Assembly (NCBI GenBank): GCA_910579805.1
Contig: CAJTWM010000029.1
Coordinates: forward strand, 1 to 47,690
DNA from: an uncultured Lachnospiraceae bacterium
Lineage (GTDB): Bacteria > Bacillota > Clostridia > Lachnospirales > Lachnospiraceae
Length of the DNA stretch: 47,690 bases
Reading direction: 5' to 3'
In this document: positions 1-8,506 of the stretch, in pieces
How positions within the stretch are numbered: position 1 is the first letter of the stretch
How the letters are laid out: every line of letters begins with the position of its first letter
Translations under genes and position numbers: made by a program
Notes under the pieces: model-generated
What the model was told of the DNA's origin: nothing
The model's database searches: none
What the model saw: only the letters and a program-made list of their open reading frames with translations

Positions 1-403
1 CTATTGCTCTTGCATATATATGTACAAATTTACGGAAAACATTTTTATACAATAATAAAGTTCCCTTAAGCTGAATCAACGCTTTGGGCACATTAACACC
101 TTTGAGTTCTGTTAAAACAACAGTTGGAGTTGCATCACCAATGACAAACAAATAATCGCATTTACTCGTATTTAATGGGACAGACTTATCTTCCGCTATT
201 ATCCCACCATCCATTTTATATAAAATCACATGGTTTTTCTTCGTGTTTTCAAGCACATATCTCTTTTTATTCTCTTCACACTTTACTGCTGAGCGTCTGT
301 CCGATGACTCAATACAGTTCATCCTATTTTTATTATCACATTTCTCTAAAGAATTATTTTGCAGTTCTCCATTAATACATTCTTCTAATTTTTTACAAAT
401 CAT
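1..403 (-). CDS. Partial gene: putative PD-(D/E)XK-type nuclease partner of the adjacent ATPase
   Basis: An open minus-strand frame starts at ATG 403 and runs off the left edge after 134 codons without a stop, so the C-terminus is missing. Its ATGA start overlaps the stop of the upstream ATPase by 4 bp, the sign of a translationally coupled two-gene unit. The first 50 residues are polar and lysine-rich. From about residue 58 a beta-rich stretch carries D83, D90 and the motif VVLTELKG (E99, K101), with hydrophobic strands on either side. That spacing fits the acidic residue plus E-x-K of the PD-(D/E)XK nuclease fold. The fold assignment is inference from one motif in a truncated protein. An unrelated accessory protein is possible. 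Confidence 0.6.
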   Translation of the reverse strand, partial: MICKKLEECINGELQNNSLEKCDNKNRMNCIESSDRRSAVKCEENKKRYVLENTKKNHVILYKMDGGIIAEDKSVPLNTSKCDYLFVIGDATPTVVLTELKGVNVPKALIQLKGTLLLYKNVFRKFVHIYARAI

Positions 404-1704
404 TCATCTATCTCCATGGTAATAAGCTCATCAAGTTCACTATTTGTAATAGACGATACTTCATCAATATAATTTGTATTGATCATATGACTTTCCTCAT
501 CTAACAAAGATTCCAACACCTTTTCAGAATCGTCCACTTTATAGGCAGCGAAGTTTTCATAAGACACTCTTAAATTTTTGGGAATAACAATCTTATTTAA
601 CTTTGTATGCTGATTCTCCACTTTTTGCGAATACAATAATATATTCGTAGAAGTAAGTATATATGGACTATGTGTTGTTATAATAACCTTACTGTTCGTT
701 GAATTTATCATTAACGAAATGAGACTCATAACATCCTTTTGTGCAATCGGAAATAAGTGTGCTTCTGGTTCTTCAATTATAATAAATGATTTGTTCTTTT
801 CCAAAATTGTTGCAAAGGCAAGCATCAATATCCACAATACTTCCTGCTGACCAGACGAACCATACATCAGTTTAACCCAATGATACTCATCAAAATAAAT
901 TTTTTCACCATCGTTCTCGCTTATATAGTCTGCTTTCAGAATTTTCTTAACAAATTCATACGCCTGATCTACTGCTGCATTATTGATCTGACCTTTAATC
1001 GTTTTTACATAATCTGTAATCATTTCCGGAATTTTAGTTCCAAATTTATTTTTTGTTATTTTTATCAGTTTAATAAATTCCTGCATAGTCAAATCCATCT
1101 CATCAGTAGAAACATCTTGTAACTGCTCAGACATGGTTGCTAACAAACTTCTTCCGGCTGGAATGTAAATAATTTCATCATTGTTTTCAAATACTAAAAA
1201 CAACCGTTCATTTAAATGGCGTTTCATTACCCCCACAGCAGTTATATTATCCAAAAGGCCCTTTGTATTGAAATTATTTAAAAACATTTCAGAAGCTTCA
1301 TTTATCAACCCCAAAAGTTCTTCTTTTAATTTAGCATCAAGAGAAAATCGTACATAGCCATCACGGTTTAAGAAAATATTAATATGTTTTCCGGCAAACA
1401 TATAGGAAACATTAAATTTTTGCATATGTTTAGTTTTACCAAAGCACCCCATAAACTGCTTTGTCAAATATTTCAAATAATTATTGAAATACTCATTTTT
1501 ATGATTCTGTGTAAACTGTGCTGCATCCATCAGATAATCTAAGGTATAATCTCTTATCTTTTGAACAAAATATACAACCTTACAAATTGTACTTTTACCA
1601 GAAGCCTGAGCACCTATAAATATCTGAAAATTTTTATTTAAATTTATCTGTGCCTCTTTTACTGGTCCAAAATTTTGTATGACAATTTTATTTTCCATAA
1701 TCAA
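400..1704 (-). CDS. ABC/OLD-like AAA ATPase (candidate defence ATPase)
   Basis: This 434-residue protein has Walker A GAQASGKST (31-39), a degenerate ABC signature SSGQQ (283-287), Walker B with paired glutamates FIIIEEPEAH (307-316) and an H-loop TTHSPY (343-348). The long helical insertion between Walker A and the signature is typical of the AAA_15/AAA_21 ATPases found in OLD, PARIS and Septu proteins. There is no C-terminal TOPRIM domain; the protein ends about 85 residues after the H-loop in an acidic tail. GGAGAAG lies 6 nt before a TTG at 1704 and 12 nt before an ATG at 1698; I favour TTG, but either could serve. The next gene overlaps its stop and looks nuclease-like, so an ATPase-nuclease defence pair is the likely role (inference). 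Confidence 0.85.
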   Translation of the reverse strand: MIMENKIVIQNFGPVKEAQINLNKNFQIFIGAQASGKSTICKVVYFVQKIRDYTLDYLMDAAQFTQNHKNEYFNNYLKYLTKQFMGCFGKTKHMQKFNVSYMFAGKHINIFLNRDGYVRFSLDAKLKEELLGLINEASEMFLNNFNTKGLLDNITAVGVMKRHLNERLFLVFENNDEIIYIPAGRSLLATMSEQLQDVSTDEMDLTMQEFIKLIKITKNKFGTKIPEMITDYVKTIKGQINNAAVDQAYEFVKKILKADYISENDGEKIYFDEYHWVKLMYGSSGQQEVLWILMLAFATILEKNKSFIIIEEPEAHLFPIAQKDVMSLISLMINSTNSKVIITTHSPYILTSTNILLYSQKVENQHTKLNKIVIPKNLRVSYENFAAYKVDDSEKVLESLLDEESHMINTNYIDEVSSITNSELDELITMEIDE

Positions 1705-1748
1705 AAATCACTTCTCCATTGCTTTTATAGTTCATATCAGATATTAAA

Positions 1749-1777
1749 ATTATAATAGAACAGCCTCTAATTTACAA
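1749..1777 (-). promoter_or_regulatory. Sigma-A-type promoter of the ATPase/nuclease pair
   Basis: On the minus strand TTGTAA (1772-1777) and TATAAT (1749-1754) are separated by exactly 17 bp, about 45 bp before the ATPase start. It is the only strong promoter-like match seen here and is correctly placed for the operon. Confidence 0.7.
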
Positions 1778-2095
1778 TATATAATTGCTTTGAGTTTCCC
1801 CATTTTTGAATTTTGCACCTCTAAAACCTGCATAAAATCAGTGTTTTTCATAAAAAGGACAATCACAACTGACAGTTTCCCTTTCGTTTTGTATTTATGC
1901 GACTTTGCAGAAGAATTCCTTATCTCCCGAACTGCTAACCATATTTATTTTTTGTCGTTAATTCAACATTCTCTTTTATTCGATGATTTTTTGTTGTCTT
2001 TCAAATCTGGAAAAGGAATTGAATGGGCAATGACAAATGCTGAAACTCCTTGACAAATAAGGCTTTTTCTGTTTGTCATTATTATACCGTAATAG
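1778..2095. other. AT-rich gap without a recognisable gene
   Basis: This stretch lies between the ATPase promoter and the integrase stump. A plus-strand frame (1790-2053) gives an 87-residue cysteine- and phenylalanine-rich peptide with no recognisable motif, which I do not call as a gene. The arms AATGACAAA (2029-2037) and TTTGTCATT (2072-2080) form a 9-bp inverted repeat just before the point where integrase homology begins. It may be a relic of a recombination junction. Confidence 0.4.
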
Positions 2096-2464
2096 CACTC
2101 GCATGCCAGTTTACTTATCAATCAGGGCTGTGATACACTTATCCTCGCTGACAGACTGGGACACGAAAAGGTATCCACAACACTGAATACTTACTCGCAT
2201 CTGTTTCCGCACAAACAGCAGGAACTTGTCAGCAATCTGGAGCAGCTTGCAGCAACCGTTGATGTTACACCAACGCCAGAGCCGCCAACGAGTAACCCTT
2301 TACTTGAAACTATGGGAATTTCCTATGATGATGGCGCGGCTGACAGTTCAGCAACTTCGGATGCAGCATATGCCAATGCAGGACTTCCATACGGACCAGC
2401 GCCACTGCCAAAGGAAACAACACCGGGAAAAGTTATCCCTATGCCCCAAAGAAAAGTTATTTGA
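2096..2464 (+). pseudogene. C-terminal fragment of a tyrosine recombinase (integrase)
   Basis: In frame from 2096 the translation begins HSHASLLINQGCD and continues LADRLGHEKVSTTLNTYSHL. This is the end of the catalytic domain of ICE/phage tyrosine recombinases, retaining the LGH histidine and the nucleophilic tyrosine of the NTYSHL segment. A stop codon (2093-2095) directly precedes it, and the box II arginine plus the whole N-terminal part are missing, so it cannot act alone. The tail after the domain is proline-rich and low in complexity. It supports a formerly mobile element ending near here. Confidence 0.85.
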
Positions 2465-2631
2465 TTTTCCAGACACTGTTCGGAAAATGCAAGCTTATAA
2501 TAAAACGATGCGAAACAGAGTAGCTGCGTTTAGTAGCCAAATAGTAGCAGAGCAAAAAGAAAAGCCCGGGAACACCCTGTTTATAAGGCTTCCCAGACTC
2601 GTAGCGACTATTCGAACTCTATATACAAACT

Positions 2632-2663
2632 GCCGCTTCACGGTCTTTTATCGTGAAAGCGGC
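2632..2663. terminator. Stem-loop between the integrase stump and fabH
   Basis: GCCGCTTCACG and CGTGAAAGCGGC pair in an 11-12 bp stem with one bulged base and a short T-rich loop. It lies 60 bp beyond the fabH stop on the minus strand, so it could end the fab transcript. The tail is only moderately T-rich (GTTTGT on the minus strand). Confidence 0.5.
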
Positions 2664-2722
2664 AATTTATATTCGCAGTTTATATTGCCAAAGTATATGG
2701 CATTACTTTCTATCAAATGTTT

Positions 2723-3685
2723 TTACCATTCTAAAATGCAGGTTCCCCAGGTCAAACCTCCTCCAAAACCTGACATTACTATCTTATCGCCCTCTTCAAG
2801 CATCCCTTTCTTATTTACCTCGTCCAAAAGGATGGGAATACTTGCCGCGGAAATATTTCCGCAATGGTCAAGGCTGATCGGAAACTTTTCCATCGGGGCA
2901 TGGAGCCTTTTTGCCACGGATTGTATAATACGGATATTGGCCTGATGCAATAAGAAATATTTGATCTCTTCTGTCCCTACCTGCGCTTTTTCCAAAACTC
3001 TTTCTATTGAGGCCGGCACTGTCGTCACCGCAAACTTATAGACTTCCTGCCCGTCCATATGTACATAATCAGTTTCAGGATTTTCCTGTACAAGCGGATT
3101 GCTGTTTGCTCTTGCGCGGCAGGCAAGCACGCTCCCCTTTACGCCGTCCGATCCTTGCTCAAACCCGAGTATGCCCCCCTGTCCTGCGCCAAGCACTGCG
3201 GCACCTGCACCGTCGCCGAACAAAACGCAGGTGCTCCTGTCGTTCCAGTCCATGATCCTTGACAACGTTTCGGCGCCTATGATCAATGCGTTTTGATAGA
3301 TCCCGCTTTGTAAATAAGCATATGCCGAATGCATGGCAAACATAAATCCCGAACAGGCTGCATTGATGTCGAACGCCACAGCCGCCTTGGCCCCGATTGC
3401 CGCCTGTACCTCACAGGCGGTAGACGGAGTAATATCGTCTCCCGTAATCGTTCCTACAATGATAAGATCCAGTTCCGCTGCCTGTATACCGGCATCCAAA
3501 AGCGCATTTTTCGCCGCTTCTACAGACATTTGTGTTGTCGTTTCCTTCTTCACCAGATGCCTTGCCTTTATTCCCGTGCGGCTGCTGATCCATTCGTCCG
3601 AAGTATCCATGATAGTTGATAAAAAGTCGTTGGTTACGACGCTCTCCGGAAGGAAACTTCCCGTTCCTAATATTTTAACGGACAT
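2723..3685 (-). CDS. fabH: Beta-ketoacyl-ACP synthase III
   Basis: FabH condenses acetyl-CoA (or a short branched acyl-CoA) with malonyl-ACP to begin fatty acid synthesis. The 320-residue length is standard. The catalytic triad is visible: C111 in AACSGF, H247 in LHQAN and N277 in CGNISAAS. The glycine-rich end SGFGGGLTWG is also typical. It is the last gene of the fab cluster, 29 bp after the FabX-like gene. In many Firmicutes fabH instead leads the cluster, so the position here is less common. Confidence 0.96.
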   Translation of the reverse strand: MSVKILGTGSFLPESVVTNDFLSTIMDTSDEWISSRTGIKARHLVKKETTTQMSVEAAKNALLDAGIQAAELDLIIVGTITGDDITPSTACEVQAAIGAKAAVAFDINAACSGFMFAMHSAYAYLQSGIYQNALIIGAETLSRIMDWNDRSTCVLFGDGAGAAVLGAGQGGILGFEQGSDGVKGSVLACRARANSNPLVQENPETDYVHMDGQEVYKFAVTTVPASIERVLEKAQVGTEEIKYFLLHQANIRIIQSVAKRLHAPMEKFPISLDHCGNISAASIPILLDEVNKKGMLEEGDKIVMSGFGGGLTWGTCILEW

Positions 3686-3714
3686 ATCCTTGTTTCTCCT
3701 TTTTGAAAATTTCT

Positions 3715-4770
3715 TTATGCAAATTCCTGCATAATATCATGTACCGTTTCCATCTTCTCCGCTCTCCATGCATTTTCCCCGCAGAAAATCAGACCGTTAT
3801 CCAAATCTCCTTTTACCGCGTTGACCAAAGCGTCCGTGATGCAGTAAGGCGTTTCCTCCGGTTGGCATGTTTGCACGCAAAGATGACATCTTCCATGGGG
3901 AATCCTTCCCTCTTTTGTACGTTTGATAAACGGATTATTGATTGCCCGCCCCGGCATGCCTACCGGACTCTTCACGATCACAATATCTTCTTTTCCGGCA
4001 TCCAGATATGCCTGTTTATATGCCTCGGAGGCGTCGCACTCCGGCGTCGTTACAAAGCGGGTCGCCATTTGTACCCCCTTAGCCCCTAATGAAAGCGCAT
4101 GTTCCAAATCTTCCCTTGTATAGATTCCTCCCGCCACTACTACCGGGATCTCGCCCTTGCCCTGTTCCTTTGCAAATCCATCCACTTCTTCGACAATATG
4201 CCGGATTTCCGTATCATAGGAAAGCGCTTCTATATTTTCAAGCTGTTCATTGGAAAATCCTAAATGACCGCCTGCCTTTGGTCCTTCAATGACGACCAGA
4301 TCGGGAAGTCTGTCATATTTTTTCAGCCAATACCGGCAAATGACTTTTACCGATTTTACGCTGGAAACAATGGGCGCTATCTTTGTTTTCGCACTTTTTA
4401 CCAATTCAGGCAGCGTCATGGGAAGTCCCGCTCCCGAGATGATCAGATCCGCTCCCGCCTGCACGGCCGCTTTCACATAATCCTCGTAGCGTCTGGTGGC
4501 AACCATAATATTAACGCCTACTATCCCTTCTTTTGCCTTTTTCTTCGCTTTTTCTATTTCCGCTTTGATCGCCCTTAAATTTGCCTCAATGGGATGCTCG
4601 TCAAAATCCGGCTCTCTGTACCCGATCTGGGCAGTGGATATGATTCCCACTCCGCCTTCTAAGGCAACGGCCCCCGCAAGCCCGGAAAGGCTCACACCAA
4701 CGCCCATGCCTCCCTGAATCACCGGGATTTTTGCAACCAAATCTCCTATTACCAACGGTTTTGTTTTCAT
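3715..4770 (-). CDS. NMO/FabK-family flavoprotein with a four-Cys cluster (FabX-like)
   Basis: This 351-residue FMN TIM-barrel protein has the family start IPVIQGGMGVGVS, the GGH active-site motif (KAGGHLG, H169) and the phosphate-binding VVAGGI...ALSLGAKGVQMATRF. Unlike FabK it adds a C-terminal module with C295-x2-C298-x3-C302-x7-C310, followed by NGLIFCGENAWR. The same layout of cysteines then G-x-N-x-(Y/W)-R is, as I recall it, that of Helicobacter FabX, a 4Fe-4S flavoenzyme that makes the cis double bond during fatty acid synthesis. Its ATG overlaps the fabZ stop by 4 bp and fabH follows, so it belongs to lipid synthesis. Routine annotation would say nitronate monooxygenase. A role in unsaturated acids is inference. 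Confidence 0.85.
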   Translation of the reverse strand: MKTKPLVIGDLVAKIPVIQGGMGVGVSLSGLAGAVALEGGVGIISTAQIGYREPDFDEHPIEANLRAIKAEIEKAKKKAKEGIVGVNIMVATRRYEDYVKAAVQAGADLIISGAGLPMTLPELVKSAKTKIAPIVSSVKSVKVICRYWLKKYDRLPDLVVIEGPKAGGHLGFSNEQLENIEALSYDTEIRHIVEEVDGFAKEQGKGEIPVVVAGGIYTREDLEHALSLGAKGVQMATRFVTTPECDASEAYKQAYLDAGKEDIVIVKSPVGMPGRAINNPFIKRTKEGRIPHGRCHLCVQTCQPEETPYCITDALVNAVKGDLDNGLIFCGENAWRAEKMETVHDIMQEFA

Positions 4771-5204
4771 TCGCCTTCTCCAACGGCAAAGGTAAGCTCT
4801 GCCTGCGTCACTAATTTATCGTTCACATAGGCCTTAGCGCTGCCTACGCCGATAGGCCCTTTCATTTTAATAATTTCGGTTTCCAGACGAAGAACGTCTC
4901 CGGGAACTACTTTTCCTTTAAATTTCGCGGAATTGATCGCGCCGAAATAAGCGGTCCGCCCTTTAAATTCAGGCTGGCTTAAAATCGCTACCGCTCCCAC
5001 CTGTGCCAATGCTTCTACAATAAGGACACCCGGCATGACCGGTTCCGCCGGAAAATGTCCGGCAAAAAAGGGTTCGTTATAAGAAACACACTTTTTTCCT
5101 ACTGCTCTTTTTCCCGCCTCCAGTTCTTCGATCGTATCGATCAATAAAAACGGCTGTCTGTGCGGAATAATTTCCATGATCTGCTTTGTATTTAATATTG
5201 ACAT
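4767..5204 (-). CDS. fabZ: 3-hydroxyacyl-ACP dehydratase FabZ
   Basis: FabZ removes water from 3-hydroxyacyl-ACP to give trans-2-enoyl-ACP. It is 145 residues, a single hot-dog domain, with the signature IPHRQPFLLID near the N-terminus and the active-site helix GHFPAEPVMPG (H50) followed by E64 in VEALAQ. GGAGG precedes the start. It is coupled to the FabX-like gene by a 4-bp overlap. It carries no feature that would mark an isomerising FabN/FabA type, but sequence alone cannot exclude that. Confidence 0.95.
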   Translation of the reverse strand: MSILNTKQIMEIIPHRQPFLLIDTIEELEAGKRAVGKKCVSYNEPFFAGHFPAEPVMPGVLIVEALAQVGAVAILSQPEFKGRTAYFGAINSAKFKGKVVPGDVLRLETEIIKMKGPIGVGSAKAYVNDKLVTQAELTFAVGEGE

Positions 5205-5256
5205 ATTCGTCCTCCCTTCTTGTTAAATTCCAAAATTTCATATTAATCTCCATTTC

Positions 5257-5341
5257 GCCGCCTTCGGCTGGCGGCACAAATAGTAATGAAAGTTCTACTT
5301 TCTTTCACACTAACTCCCATCTGCCTGCTTCAGCAGGCAGA
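5257..5341. repeat. Two related palindromic stem-loops between fabF and fabZ
   Basis: Stem 1 is GCCGCC/GGCGGC (5257-5262 with 5270-5275). Stem 2 is CTGCCTGC/GCAGGCAG (5321-5328 with 5333-5340) with a TTCA loop and one further A-T pair. On the minus strand both read TGCC...GAAG...GGC, so they look like two diverged copies of one palindromic unit. Neither has a T-run, so they are more likely RNA-stability or processing hairpins than terminators. Confidence 0.6.
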
Positions 5342-5374
5342 CAAATCCGAATCAGGAAATCTTTATTCTTTTCC

Positions 5375-6613
5375 TTAATCTTCTTTGTATCTTTTTATCA
5401 AAATACATGCGTTATGCCCGCCAAAACCGAGTGAATTTGACATTGCATACTCAAACTCTCCCGTTGCCGCTTCTTTACAATAATCCAGATCGCACTCTTC
5501 ATCCGGAACCTGATATCCGACGGTAGGATGAATATAACCTTCTTCCAATTCTTTTACGCAAGTAACAAATTCCACTGCGCCTGCCGCACCCAAAAGATGC
5601 CCGATCATGGATTTCGTGGAATTGATCTTTATCTTTTTCGCCTGTTCGCCAAAAGCAAGCTTAATCGCCCTTGTTTCGAAAAGATCGTTATGGTGCGTAC
5701 TGGTGCCGTGAGCATTGATATACATTATTTCCTGAGGGGATACGCCCGCATCTTCCATCGCAAATTCCATCGCTTTAGCCGCCCCTGAACCGTCCTCTAC
5801 CGGCGAAGTAATGTGATATGCGTCAGAGGTACAGCCGTACCCTGCTACTTCCGCATAAATCTTAGCGCCACGCCTTTTGGCATGTTCTAATTCTTCCAGC
5901 ACTACGATACCGGAACCTTCTCCCATAACAAATCCGCTTCTCTCTTTATCAAAAGGAATGGAACACCTTGCCGGATCATCCGAAGAAGTAAGGGCGGTAA
6001 GAGCTGCAAATCCCGCTACGCCGATAGGAGTAACGCTGCTTTCCGTTCCGCCTGCGATCATCACATCCGCTTCTCCATACTGGATCGCCCGAAAGGCTTC
6101 TCCGATAGAATTTGTTCCTGTTGCGCAAGCAGTCACCACATTAATGTTTTTTCCTTTTAATCCGAACTGAATGGATACATTTCCCGCCGCCATATTGCAG
6201 ATCATAAGCGGAACCAAAAGGGGATTCACTTTATTCGGCCCCTTCTCCAACAGTTTACTGTGTTCCCTTTCCATTGCCTGCAAAGAACCGATACCGGACC
6301 CTACCGAAACGCCCACTTTATAGGCGTCCTCTTTTTCCATATCAAGGCCCGCATCCTCCATGGCCTCTTTTGTTGCGGCTACCGCATACTGGCAAAAAAG
6401 CTCCATTCTCTTTGCAGCCTTAAAATCCATGTAATTTTTTCCTTCAAAGCCTTTCACTTCCGCTGCCAAATGACATTTATATTCAGAAGCGTCAAATTTC
6501 GTAATCGTTCCAAATCCTGTCTTTTCCTGTTTTACACTGTCCCAAAACTCGTCGACCCCAAGTCCGATCGGGGTGATCGCTCCCATTCCGGTTACTACTA
6601 CTCGTCTGCTCAT
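5375..6613 (-). CDS. fabF: Beta-ketoacyl-ACP synthase II
   Basis: FabF catalyses the elongating condensations of acyl-ACP with malonyl-ACP. The 412-residue protein shows the Cys-His-His triad: C163 in TACATGTNS, H302 in NAHGTST and H339 in IGHLLGAAG. The C-terminus NSLGFGGHNACILI is characteristic. It follows fabG after 46 bp. A 170-bp gap with two palindromic hairpins separates it from fabZ; in related clusters accB often occupies this position, and here it is absent. Confidence 0.96.
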   Translation of the reverse strand: MSRRVVVTGMGAITPIGLGVDEFWDSVKQEKTGFGTITKFDASEYKCHLAAEVKGFEGKNYMDFKAAKRMELFCQYAVAATKEAMEDAGLDMEKEDAYKVGVSVGSGIGSLQAMEREHSKLLEKGPNKVNPLLVPLMICNMAAGNVSIQFGLKGKNINVVTACATGTNSIGEAFRAIQYGEADVMIAGGTESSVTPIGVAGFAALTALTSSDDPARCSIPFDKERSGFVMGEGSGIVVLEELEHAKRRGAKIYAEVAGYGCTSDAYHITSPVEDGSGAAKAMEFAMEDAGVSPQEIMYINAHGTSTHHNDLFETRAIKLAFGEQAKKIKINSTKSMIGHLLGAAGAVEFVTCVKELEEGYIHPTVGYQVPDEECDLDYCKEAATGEFEYAMSNSLGFGGHNACILIKRYKED

Positions 6614-6659
6614 TTTCTACCATACCTTTCTGTTTTCTCACTATGGGAAACTCTTCCTT

Positions 6660-7406
6660 TTATATTGCCATTCCGCCGTCTACGGAAATGACCTGTCCCG
6701 TGATATACGCTGCCTTATCGCTGGCAAGAAACGCCACGGTTTCCGCAATCTCTCTTGGCTGCCCTACGCGTTTTAAGGGTATCTGCCCAATCGTTGCCTC
6801 TTTCGCGCTCTCGCTCATCGCCTGCGTCATATCCGTATCGATAAAACCGGGAGCGACTGCATTGACCGTTACATTCCTGCCGGCCAGCTCCCTTGCCACA
6901 CTTTTGGTCAGACCGATCACGCCCGCTTTCGACGCCGCATAATTCGCCTGTCCTGCATTTCCCAGCACTCCTGATACGGAAGACAGGTTGATGATCCTTC
7001 CGCCTTTCTGTTTTAAAAATGCGCGGTACATACATTTTATTGTATGGAACGTTCCTTTCAAATTCGTATCGATCACAGCGTCAAAATCTTCTTCACTGAT
7101 CTTCATCAAAAGATTATCCTTCGTAATACCCGCATTGTTCACTAAAATATCAATGTGCCCAAATTGAGCAAGCATGGAATTGATCATTTCCTTACAGGCT
7201 GCTTCGTCTGCTACGGAACACTGGACGCATTCCGCCGTTCCGCCCTTTTGTACGATCTCTTTTACGACTTCTTCCGCCTTTTCTTTCGATCCGTTATAGT
7301 TCACAATCACGGCTGCGCCGTATTCCGCCAGTGTAAGAGCGATCTCCCTGCCGATTCCCCGGCTCGCTCCTGTAACAAGCGCTACTTTTCCGCTTAACAT
7401 ATTCAT
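6660..7406 (-). CDS. fabG: 3-oxoacyl-ACP reductase
   Basis: FabG reduces 3-ketoacyl-ACP with NADPH. It is a 248-residue short-chain dehydrogenase with the Rossmann motif TGASRGIG (12-19), NNAG, and a catalytic Ser-Tyr-Lys seen as S143, Y156 and K160 in NYAASK. A longer frame reaches 7475, but GGAGAG 7 nt before the ATG at 7406 and the family's usual N-terminus support the shorter start. The 106 bp between fabD and this start hold no convincing gene. Confidence 0.95.
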   Translation of the reverse strand: MNMLSGKVALVTGASRGIGREIALTLAEYGAAVIVNYNGSKEKAEEVVKEIVQKGGTAECVQCSVADEAACKEMINSMLAQFGHIDILVNNAGITKDNLLMKISEEDFDAVIDTNLKGTFHTIKCMYRAFLKQKGGRIINLSSVSGVLGNAGQANYAASKAGVIGLTKSVARELAGRNVTVNAVAPGFIDTDMTQAMSESAKEATIGQIPLKRVGQPREIAETVAFLASDKAAYITGQVISVDGGMAI

Positions 7407-7512
7407 AGCTTTCTCTCCATTTCCGCACTGTTTTATTGCATAAATCTCCGGTACATCAATTTCCGGCAGTTCCAAACCCCAATCTAATCCATAGTACAGC
7501 CAAAGAGATACT

Positions 7513-8427
7513 TTAAAGCGTATCCAGCTTACTCAAATCTTCCAATTTTTCTATATTAATGACTGTTACGTCTTTATTGATCTTACGCATAAATCCTGCA
7601 AGCGTCTTTCCCGGCCCGATCTCAATGAAAGTGGTCGCGCCGTCTTCTATCATCTTTTCCACGCTCTGCTGCCAGCGCACGGAAGACGCCACCTGTCTGG
7701 CCAACAATTCTTTTACCTGTTCCTTATCCGTCACATAGTCGGCGGTCACATTTGCCAGATACGGTACTTTTATTTCCCTTACTGTTATGCCGGCAAGCAC
7801 CTCTTCTAACTGTTCTCCTGCGCCTGCAAGCAGCGGAGAATGGAAGGGTCCGCTTACTTTTAACGGCACGCATCTTTTTGCCCCCGCACTAGTAAGCGCC
7901 TCCGCAGCCTGTGCGACGGCCTTTTCTTCTCCTGTGATCACGGTCTGTCCCGGGCAGTTATAATTCGCTACGCTGACCTGTCCCGGCGTTTCTTCACATA
8001 CTTTTTCTATCGTTTCCGTATCCAGCCCCAATACTGCGCTCATGGCCCCGCCCTGCGGATATGCCTCCTGCATAAAAATTCCCCTTTTCCTTATGACACG
8101 GAAAAGATCTGCTTCTTCCATCACTCCCGAAACAAGTAACGCCCCGTATTCTCCCAAGCTAAGCCCTGCCGCCATATCCGGCCTGACCCCTTTTTCCATA
8201 ACGGCATGATAGATCGCCGCCTCTGCAACTAACATAGCGATCTGCGTATACTCCGTAATATTGATCTTTTCATTTTCTTCGAACATAAGCGCCTTCATGT
8301 CAAGGCCGCTTACCTCTCCCGCTAAATCGATGGTTTCCCGGCATACCGGTACCGCATCATAAAAATCTTTTCCCATTCCGACATACTGCGCACCCTGCCC
8401 TGGAAAAATAAACGCCGTTTTACCCAT
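7513..8427 (-). CDS. fabD: Malonyl-CoA:ACP transacylase
   Basis: FabD transfers malonyl from CoA to ACP. The 304-residue protein has FPGQGAQ at the N-terminus, the nucleophile S90 in GLSLGEY, R115 in RKRG and H196 in GPFHSPLL. The end FIEIGPGKTL is conserved. It begins a second transcription segment: 216 bp upstream separate it from fabK, and they contain a FabT-like operator, so fabD-fabG-fabF-fabZ-fabX-fabH may have their own promoter. Confidence 0.96.
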   Translation of the reverse strand: MGKTAFIFPGQGAQYVGMGKDFYDAVPVCRETIDLAGEVSGLDMKALMFEENEKINITEYTQIAMLVAEAAIYHAVMEKGVRPDMAAGLSLGEYGALLVSGVMEEADLFRVIRKRGIFMQEAYPQGGAMSAVLGLDTETIEKVCEETPGQVSVANYNCPGQTVITGEEKAVAQAAEALTSAGAKRCVPLKVSGPFHSPLLAGAGEQLEEVLAGITVREIKVPYLANVTADYVTDKEQVKELLARQVASSVRWQQSVEKMIEDGATTFIEIGPGKTLAGFMRKINKDVTVINIEKLEDLSKLDTL

Positions 8428-8506
8428 ATAAATAACCTTCCCTTCCGCATACTGAAATTGAAATAATAAAACAATGCATATTTCCTGTTTTTTATTTTCT
8501 ATTTTT

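Noticed and set aside
2601..2625. tRNA-like TTCGAA element near the integrase stump, possible attachment site
   Set aside because: No cloverleaf arms or acceptor stem can be formed around it, so no tRNA or att site is called.
2226..2945. Plus-strand 239-codon open frame running from the integrase stump into fabH
   Set aside because: It is out of frame with the recombinase homology and crosses the real fabH gene on the other strand; the peptide has no domain pattern.
7407..7475. N-terminal extension of fabG from an upstream alternative start
   Set aside because: GGAGAG before the ATG at 7406 and the usual FabG N-terminus support the shorter protein.
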